Shown piece after piece: positions 56,281-64,000 of a stretch of DNA of 64,000 bases. The first letter of the stretch is position 1; the number at the start of each line of letters is the position of its first letter. The translations under genes were made by a program, and so were the position numbers. Origin of the DNA: Cymodocea nodosa (taxonomy: Eukaryota > Streptophyta > Magnoliopsida > Alismatales > Cymodoceaceae); the NCBI GenBank assembly GCA_036874045.1, contig CM072345.1, positions 79,501 through 143,500 of the forward strand, given 5' to 3'. A model generated the notes under the pieces. The model had not been told where the DNA came from. It ran no database searches and was given only the letters and a program-made list of their open reading frames with translations.

Positions 56281-57316
56281 TGTTGAACTTATTGACATGG
56301 TCACTCAAATTTATAATGATATTTTAGAAGTATTAATGTGTGTTAAATATTAAGAATTTGTTCGTGTTCATGGATAGCAATAGTAAGATGACTTCACTAA
56401 TGAATTTGTAAATTTAAATATTTGAATGTAATTATGTACATTAAATGTAAAAATATTTGATGTAATTACAAAAATAAGTATTTTTAATTTCAATTCAGAA
56501 ATAAAATAATTATTTTAACTTTATGACTTATGCTTGAATGTATTGATGAATATTGAATCATGAATGATGAGTTAATGATGTATTGATCTTGATGTTAATG
56601 TGTTCATGTATTTATAAATAAAATAATGTCTACAAATGATTAATAACATTAAATTTTTATTTTTATTTTTTATTTTAATATAAAATCAAAAAAGAAATAT
56701 AAAAAAATCAAAAACTTTGGTCGAACCAAAGTTCAACTTCAGTCTAACCTAAGTTTTAAAAAAATATAAAAAACTTCAATCGAATTAAAGTTAAACTTTG
56801 ATTCAATCAAAGTTTAAAAATATAAAAAACTTTGATCTATTTGAAGTTTATTGTTTATATTACATATATATATATATATATTTAAAAAATAGGGCATGTA
56901 GGTTGACCTTACTTGACTTGTAACTTGAACAGGTTGATGCTTTTTAGGCCAGGTTAGCTCTAGCATTAGTAGTTCTACCACTACCACAAACTTCAATCGA
57001 AGTTTTATAAACATTGGTCAACATATGCATCTACAATGGAAAATTGCATTTTGTCACTTGACAAGAAATGAAATATTGACATATTACTAATACAACCCCT
57101 AGGGAATTTGCAAAGAAAATAGTATGAAAATAACAGTTCCCTGAAATTTGTGGATTATTTTTTTGAAAAAATAGGGTGAATTTTATTAATTAGAAATAAG
57201 TTTCGTCTACAAAAAAACAGGGCCATGAAGGTCTGGTTGTCTCACAATATCTCCAGAGGAAACGTTGGTCTTTCCGAAGAGGCCTTCATTTCTCGACAAC
57301 CAAAAGCAAAAGAAAG
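56281..57316. other. AT-rich interval with decayed palindromes
   Basis: No gene is seen. About 56715-56850 holds palindromes such as CTTTGGTCGAACCAAAG and AACTTTGATTCAATCAAAGT. An AT dinucleotide run lies at about 56862-56881. Confidence 0.5.
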
Positions 57317-57574
57317 ACCAGATACTAACGGCTCACAGTTCTTTATCACAACAGTTACCACTAGCTGGTGAGAAATGCTGCATTTTCTAATGGATTCTTC
57401 ATTGTATGCGTTCTGTGTTTCTATGTTCTTCGTTGAAAGAATAGGTTGGACGGGAGACAAGTTGTCTTTGGCAAGGTGATCTACCGAATGGATGTTTTCT
57501 ATAACATGAAGCGGAAGGAGGTCAAAGCGGTACTCCCAAAAGGGGTGTCATCGCGAGCTGCCCCTGTGTCGTAG
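57317..57574 (+). pseudogene. Cyclophilin (peptidyl-prolyl isomerase) pseudogene, two exons with intron
   Basis: 57317-57367 reads PDTNGSQFFITTVTTSW, the hallmark of cyclophilins and part of the isomerase active site. After an intron of 77 bases (GTGAG...ATAG) 57445-57574 continues LDGRQVVFGKVIYRMDVFYN, then KGV and a stop. The codon for the Trp is split by the intron as in a normal spliced gene, so this is a piece of genomic DNA, not a processed copy. Upstream exons are not found and the C-terminus has diverged, so it is a remnant. The wording is closest to the plant secretory/cytosolic CYP19-CYP20 group. Confidence 0.88.
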
Positions 57575-58036
57575 TAGATATTTGACCTGAGTTCGTATTT
57601 CGTAGAGACAATTGTGCCGTAATTTACGTTTTTTATCCAGATGCATTGCCTCTCTTAGACAAACAACGTCATTTTGTAAGCAAACTTTCAAGCTCATTGA
57701 CAACATAAACTGATTGCACTGAAGGGGAAAAAGAACCAACACAGGACGAAACTTTAATGCCTTTTCAAACTTGTTTCTGAAATGCACAGCGCCAAGAGCT
57801 GATCGTTATATTGCCGTGTATTGTACATCAATTGCATGCTTCAAATAAGAAAATTAAACGAAAAGGGCAAGCTGTTCGGTAGTTCTGTTTCAGGAAATAT
57901 GATAATAATTGTTCTATTCCAGACGTTCGTTCCAAAAAATAAATTGTGGAAGCCGCAACCACAAATTACAACTACCAAAAAGATCAAAATTTTGCATCTG
58001 TAATTGATACTTCTATTCAAGAAACGGTCAAAGACC
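57575..58036 (-). other. 3' flank of PRORP
   Basis: This lies between the PRORP stop and the cyclophilin remnant and probably includes the PRORP 3' UTR. The small ORFs here show no recognised domain. Confidence 0.4.
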
Positions 58037-61000
58037 TTAGGACCTACCTTTTCTTTTTCCCAAGCAACTAGCTCTACAATCATCCATTTGGGGCAAGTCG
58101 CTTTTGGAGTCGAGCATCTGTACTACATTATCAGAATCTTCTTTTGACTGACATCTTTTCGTACACAGCCACGTTCTCAATCTCTCTTCACAGTTTCCGT
58201 TTAATGGCACATGCCAAGAGCCCTTTACGGATTCCTATACGTTGATGAAATAACTTTATACATTAAAAATTAAATAAAAAAATTTATGAAATATGATCAC
58301 AAGATAAAACCCACAGAGTATGCAATTTATGAAGTAGATCCCTAAATTTATACAATTTAGCGTTAATTCTATAACATAAAAACCCAGAGAGCATATTTAC
58401 TAACAAAAGAAGATATAACCTGAATTACTGTCGAGTATGAATGGGGCATCTCAACCTTTATTGATCCTTTGATAAAAGTATATCTGACCTGCAAGAGGTA
58501 TTGATAACATTTCGTTTCAAATGATCAAAAATTTGAAATAACATCAAGTTTAAATTTTTTTTTTATCAAATAAATGACCTGAGGCTATTTTATATGCCAA
58601 AATCATCCTACCCATAGTCAAGGAAAACACACTACCGTGTCTTAATATCAAGCTTGGTTCTTTCATCTTGAGGGAGATGTATAAATAAATGGCCTGAGGC
58701 TATTTTAGCTCACAAAAGAAAAAACAAAAGTTTATTGGTTCACTTACCATGTTCAATTATAAAATATAAATTAGTGAAAACATCTTGAAATCACGAGTTC
58801 AAGCACATTTCCTATGATTTTTTTTTATAATGGCAGGTATGATTGTTTATTTTGCAAAATCTATTTCGCATGATTGTTGAAAAAAGAGAAATGTTTCAAA
58901 AACTGGGTCAATTTTGACAATAAGGCAACCAGAACACTTTTCCAAAATATTCCTTGCTGAATGAATACTGTGATTGCTCGTGAATCAAGATGTGTCCTTG
59001 GTTATTAATAATTAAAAATCAAAACTACATCCACGTCAAAGAGAAAAATGAGTAAATTACGTTTACATCCAGACTTTGCAAACAAAGTCATAAAGCCATG
59101 TGAAATTTTGTTAGTTCCTTAATAATTGAAACACATTTCAAATCCTCAAGTGTTAAGTGATAATGACTCGTTTAGATCAATTTGTGCATGATACCCATTC
59201 TTCGATATTTGGTAAGGCCACATGTTCTAACTGGTGTTACCTTCCTTTTGGTTTAAAATTCAAGTAAATGGTAGTTTCTCATGATCAGTGGTTTTCATAT
59301 GGTAGTTTCGGAACTTCTGTATTCAACTTTATATGACATCAATGGCTAAAATGTGGCATTACCTAATGGTGAATAAGGTAAAGCATACTAGATAACTACT
59401 TAGGTCATATAACTCTATTACTTAATTGTGTATATATACTAATTTTAATGTAATCTTAAGTCCTACAACTTATAAATTTAATAAAATATTGGTTAATATT
59501 AATTTCAATATAATATTAGCTAATATTATTTTAATTTAATAACTTTCATTTATGAATTATAAGTTTAGACCTTAGGTTGCGTGAATAAATAATATAAGAT
59601 ACTAACATGACATCGCATAAATATTATACAATAGAATTAGATGATTATTGGTTATTGAGAATCTAAATCACAGCTTGAAGCAAGAAGATTTGACTTTTTA
59701 AATTTGTATACCAGAATCCATATTAGGATCATAGTTAGAAGCAATAATATTATTTGTATTTCAAATTATATATGTATTTTAATATTTTATTCATACTTGT
59801 ACGTAACATAAATCCATACCCTTTTCATCTTATTTCTTTTTTATTTCCATTCAATATAATTTTGTATCTATTTGATCTAATATCCATACCGTATTTGTAT
59901 CTAATAAAAATTCATATCCATTTATCTAGCATCCAAACTGTAATCATATCTGTTTTTTAAGGATATGGATTTCAAATTAGCTATCCGTATCATACCTATA
60001 TCTGTAGCTGTATTCAAATCATAAACGGATATAGATATGGAAACCACTGTATTTGTACTGTATCCATCTTTTTGCATCCCTATTCAAAAATGTTTATAAG
60101 AATTTGCATTCTATTCTCATAAGTCATCAGTAACAGCATAATGAAAACACATGATTCTTTCTTTAATATACTTACTTGATGTCTCTCCTTCCACTTGGGG
60201 AAAAAGTTTCCAACCAGGAGCTCAAAAATGTGATCTCTCATTTCATCATTTGTCACAAGCAAACACTTCAGTTTTACTGCAGCATAAAGCCAATACCTAG
60301 AACAAAAATAAGGGCCATCATTCTTTTTATTTCTTGAGAGATAACTGTCATTACTTGGTTGTACCAGCTAAACTACGTGGCCAAATACTTAACAAATAGA
60401 ATGAAAATTCTTTGCTTACACTGTACTCTCAAGACTCAATAAAAGAGCTTAACGAGAAAATTGACAAACACAACAATAAACAAATGATAACTCAGACTAT
60501 GATTTCTCCCTTGCTTCAGATCAGGTTTTCTCCCTCTCCCTCTCGTTCTTTTAGCTTATTCACACTGGAGGATACTTGGAACATGCCTTATGGTAATAGA
60601 TCACTAGGGAAGAGTCTGCATAGATTGAAGAATGGAGGAAATGAGTGCATTTCAAGGTTTGGACAGAAATCCTAGAAGGTGGCTAATATGGAGTATCTGT
60701 TCAGAGCACGGAGGGCATTGAATCCAACATAGATCACAGAGAATCTAAAGTTTGAAACCTTCGCACCTTTTGGGGGTAAAACCCCAGTTTTTGAATGGGA
60801 GTCATATAATATATTAGAAATGAAGATGAGGATGGAGATAGTGAGCAATAGTGAATTGGACCATAAAATGGAGATGAAGGTGGTTGGGCTTTTGAAAGTT
60901 ATGGAAGCCCCAAAAATCGCACAATGGACCAGAAGCCTGCCAAAAGCTAAGCCCATGGAATGCCTTCACGAAAATGGTGATTTTGATGCCTCCAGTGAGG

Positions 61001-64000
61001 GAAAAGAAGAAGACTTTGGATGATCTACAGACAGAGGTAAAGGATAGGCCAAGGGAAAAGTCAGAGATTAAGATACCCTGGTAGAACAAGTTAAGAAACA
61101 GGAGTGATTGTCAGCAGAGTTGCCTTGGGGGAAATCAACACCAATGTGATCCATGTGGCTCCCAGAGGGGAGCTGCATGAACAACAATGTGACTTATCAC
61201 CTAGAATGCCCAGAGATTGAGTTCCCAGGCAATTTGTCACCTTCAAAGACTCCTCAACTCAACCTCTGCAGAAGTGGCTTCCATTTTTGAAACTCATTGT
61301 TCATAGGAAGCTTCAACAAAGATCCTGGATAAGCTAGTCTTGAAGGGAAGTTGTGTGATTCTGGTGGAAGGAATAGCAGGACTGTGCTATTCCGTGAGGA
61401 AAGTATTGGTATTAAAATTCTTCAAAAAAATTCTAATTTTGCAATAGATTATGGATAAGGATGCAAGGATGATTGGCTGCTGATTGGAGTGTATGGGGCT
61501 CCTAGAAGAAAGGTAAGGAAGCATGGAGAAAGGTCTTGCAGATAATTCAATAGATTGATCTTCCTATTTGCTGCTCTACTACAATGGTATTCTTAAAGAG
61601 GATAAAGCTAAAGGTAGACCGGTCAATCAATGTGATATCCAGGACTTTGCAGACTTTGTTCAGAAGGCAGATTTTCTTCACTTAGGTTATTCTGAGGCAG
61701 CATATACCTGGAATGACTAAGTCAACTAACTTAAACATCTTTAGCAAATTTTAAGATTCACATCCATATAATTGATTCTCATATTCCCTCATCTAGGCTA
61801 TGAAATTCATGAAATGCCAGTGTCGATGGCTGCTGACATAGATGTCAATGGTTGTTGCTTCATTTCATCCATCTGTTAGAAGCCACGTGATTCCCCATCA
61901 AAAGGCACATGTCTCGCAGTCTTCTGCAATCAAGTGTGAGGGTCCATTGGTCAATCTGCCTGATGTGTTAGAAGTCTGTCAACACTCCTGTCAAGTTGGC
62001 CAACACCTTTGATGGTCAATGTCAATGGTCAGTCCTAGTTGGCTGCAACCTATGGATTCATCATGTGTGGCTGGCTTGGCTAGATCTAGGCAAGATCAAG
62101 CCGTTTTCCACTGGATCTATCAAGATAGAAGTTTTCATGGGGGAGAATAGAAGAGCTTCAGCTACTATGTTTGCTACAGCAATACATCAGACAGAAATCC
62201 AGGCCTGGCTCAAACACCTGTAAGTAATAAGACACAGTTGTGTTGGACAATCCACCAAACTGGATCACAATCTGACATGAAAATTGACCAAAACACTAAA
62301 TTGGCTGAAACACAAGCCTGTTTCAATTCGGAAAAATGAATTACTAATCTGGATTCGTGAAATGTCACCAGTCTGGATCAATCCCAAATACCACACTATT
62401 AGGCAACTCTATTGTATTTATGGTAAAAGAGGGTTTTTGCATGGTATCAGACAAATTTTAAGATCAAGTAATTACATGTTGTATTGTGTATATTAGTTTT
62501 CTAACATTAATATTCACCCAAATGCAACAAGGTTATTTCTATCAAAAATCTACATGAACCACACAGATATGGAAACATGCATACCATACCAATCATCATT
62601 TGATCCATTTGGTGTTGCATAAAGTGCCCCTTGAGAACGCCAATTTGCAAGTACCACTCTGTACAAAGGGTTCCCCATGAGTGTTGAAAGGCGCTTTTTA
62701 TGCAAAACAACAAGTGGAGTCTTTCCCTGTCTTCTTTTGAATTCTTCAACAACAATTTCAAGCTGAATCATGAAAGCAAATCATATTTATCAATATTAGC
62801 AGGTATTGATTATCATATTAGACAGAAAACATGTAAATTTACGTCAAGATTCAGAATTTCAGATGATGTATGAACCTGGGACAGACAGAATCCGCCATCT
62901 GCAAAATTTTGTTGGTAAAATCCAACATTTGCACCATCAATTATTGCATCATAATCATCATGAGTATTTAGCCAGTCCTAAAGAAAACAGCCTCAAAAGG
63001 ATTGTTAGGTTTTAAGGATAAATTTGATGGCCTAACAATATGGACAAATTAAACTATACAACATTTCTTAACATATCTTTGCTAGGCTCAGCTAAAAGTG
63101 AAAAAGATACTATCTAATTAAATTGAGTCAAAGTTACTTTGTGAGTAAAAGCCTTGGAAATCTCTAGAACTATTGCTAGCTGTTGCATCCTATATATTTA
63201 TATAAAATATTTCATAATTCATATCTATAGTAGTAACTCCCCTGTAATTAAATAGGAGAAAGGTATAAAAAATTCCCTTGTACTGCTGTTTTAAACTGGA
63301 TAACACAGAGATTTAACTTAAAATAGACAAGGTACTTCAACAAAAGCATAATAAAGAAAGTGGACAATTTGACAATTTACTCATCTGATCAAATTCATGA
63401 TGATTATTGCTGCTATATTCATTCATATATAGATTAGCAACTATTCAAGAGCAAACATTTTTCCCCAGCACCAACGTCTTTAATTGCTTCAAATATCACA
63501 TTTGAAGTAGAGTGGAAAGCAGAATTAACGGACATAACAAGGAACTGGAACAGGGTAGACACTATTACCTGAAAATCTCGAAAGTTAGATACCACCTCTC
63601 GCTCCAAAGCAAGTGATGAAATGGACTCTGCAAACTTCTCTGCCTCTTGATGGCTTATGTCTGCACAAGCCAACCGCTCTCCACAAGAACGACACCATCC
63701 CCCCGACCCAATGGTACACCGACTGACGCTCCACTTCCCCTTCCCAAGCCATCCCTCCCCATGCCAGCCCCCTCCATTCATCAAAAACGCATCTTTAATC
63801 TTCCCCGCATCCCAATTCTCTTTCCCGGCCTCGGATGCAGCTTCACTCTGAAACCAACTTTCCACTGTCTCTGCAGTTGACGGATCCACACTCCCTACAC
63901 AACTCCTCAACTTATGCAAATAACCATACACCTTCTCCTCTCTCCCTGCCTCGGAGCTCACCCTCAGTAAAGCCACAAACTCCTTCTCCTCCGGCGTAAC
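58037..64000 (-). CDS. PRORP: Protein-only RNase P (PRORP), C-terminal half, 5' part outside the window
   Basis: Six exons (minus strand) join in frame without a stop: 64000-63569, 62977-62876, 62762-62590, 60296-60176, 58488-58420 and 58234-58037. All introns are GT-AG. The 364 visible residues hold the end of the PPR region, the central zinc-binding domain (CRSC; later WH and WLC supply the other ligands), GGGWHGEGWLGKGKW, and the NYN metallonuclease. Its Asp residues lie in DGANVG, in SNDDW (two) and in TNDEMRDH. PRORP removes 5' leaders from precursor tRNAs without an RNA subunit. The catalytic residues and splice sites are intact, so the gene is probably functional. Known plant proteins are about 530-570 residues, so roughly the first third is missing. 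Organellar or nuclear location cannot be told without the N-terminus. Confidence 0.93.
58489..60175 (-). other. PRORP intron with AT-rich repeat debris
   Basis: This intron of 1687 bases has no coding signal. About 59800-60075 is full of ATCCATA/GGATATGGATA words and ends near TTTTTGCATCCCTA, which resembles the terminal sequence of non-autonomous hAT-like elements (TAGGGATGCAAAA on the other strand). The other end was not found, so the element is not called. Confidence 0.4.
60500..61735 (+). pseudogene. LINE fragment (endonuclease region) in PRORP intron
   Basis: In the intron between exons 62590 and 60296, antisense to the gene. The end is clear: KAKGRPVNQCDIQDFADFVQ, then KADFLHLGYSEAAYTWND, typical of the LINE endonuclease domain. 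The earlier part (60.5-61.3 kb) looks like the preceding ORF1/linker of the same element but is less certain. Frameshifts and stops are many. Confidence 0.7.
61780..62451 (+). repeat. Possible copia-type LTR end with tRNA-Met-like primer site
   Basis: In the same PRORP intron. TGGTATCAGA at 62442-62451 matches the initiator-tRNA-Met primer site used by many copia elements. The sequence before it (61.8-62.4 kb, with GTCAACACTCCTGTCAAG and similar) could be an LTR. No start or second copy was identified, so this is tentative. Confidence 0.35.
62978..63568 (-). other. PRORP intron, no further feature
   Basis: Ordinary AT-rich intron between the exon ending at 63569 and the exon starting at 62977. 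Nothing else seen. Confidence 0.6.

Noticed and set aside
59560..60085. Complete non-autonomous hAT element in a PRORP intron
   Set aside because: Only one terminal-like sequence (TTTTTGCATCCCTA) was found; the matching end and a duplication are missing.

Overview
The window is nuclear DNA of a flowering plant. The signs are TTTAGGG-type telomere-like repeats, Athila-lineage Ty3/gypsy, Tnt1/Tork-type Ty1/copia and L1-clade LINE elements, a PGG-domain ankyrin protein, and a plant-type protein-only RNase P gene with introns. The species cannot be named. One GC-rich gene in very AT-rich surroundings hints weakly at a monocot or magnoliid. Most of the window is decayed retroelement, and only three stretches look like host genes: an ankyrin/PGG gene (30.7-32.7 kb, minus), an F-box ORF inside an LTR element (39.7-40.6 kb, plus), and the 3' part of a PRORP gene (58.0-64.0 kb, minus).

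Layout. 1-4.3 kb: Athila-like pol on the minus strand with stops. 4.6-6.9 kb: LINE remnant of an RNase H-bearing lineage. 6.9-7.3 kb: a 5S rRNA-derived SINE between telomere-like repeats. 7.3-8.9 kb: LTR-like remnant. 8.9-29.3 kb: four copies of one LINE family (ORF1 with DUF4283 and CCHC knuckle; ORF2 with endonuclease, reverse transcriptase and zf-RVT, no RNase H), separated by telomere-like CCCTAAA stretches and 5S-SINE copies. 29.4-30.3 kb: a SINE/LINE chimera. 30.7-33.1 kb: ankyrin gene and its upstream region. 33.1-44.9 kb: composite Athila-type element without pol that carries the F-box ORF. 44.9-50.9 kb: Tnt1-like copia split by a second LTR of the Athila-type family. 50.9-52.4 kb: broken second ankyrin/PGG copy. 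52.4-57 kb: tandem repeats, a Sirevirus-like LTR and a copia gag/protease scrap. 57.3-57.6 kb: two exons of a cyclophilin pseudogene. 58.0-64.0 kb: PRORP, with LINE and LTR debris in one intron.

The most unusual structure is the 6.8-29.4 kb block. Every clear LINE or SINE 3' end there is an A-tract joined directly to CCCTAAA-type repeats, and most 5' ends also start in such repeats. The A-tract/AAACCC junction is what target-primed reverse transcription would leave after nicking the TTTAGGG strand between TTT and AGGG. This suggests serial retroposition into telomere-like DNA by a plant L1-clade LINE, with a 5S-headed SINE as likely passenger. Sequence alone does not prove it.

A second theme is clusters of short perfect palindromes in the non-coding parts of unrelated elements: TCGGTT-N-AACCGA in LINE 3' regions and the Athila-type interior, and CGTTGAGTTA-4nt-TAACTCAACG in the Athila-type interior and LTRs.
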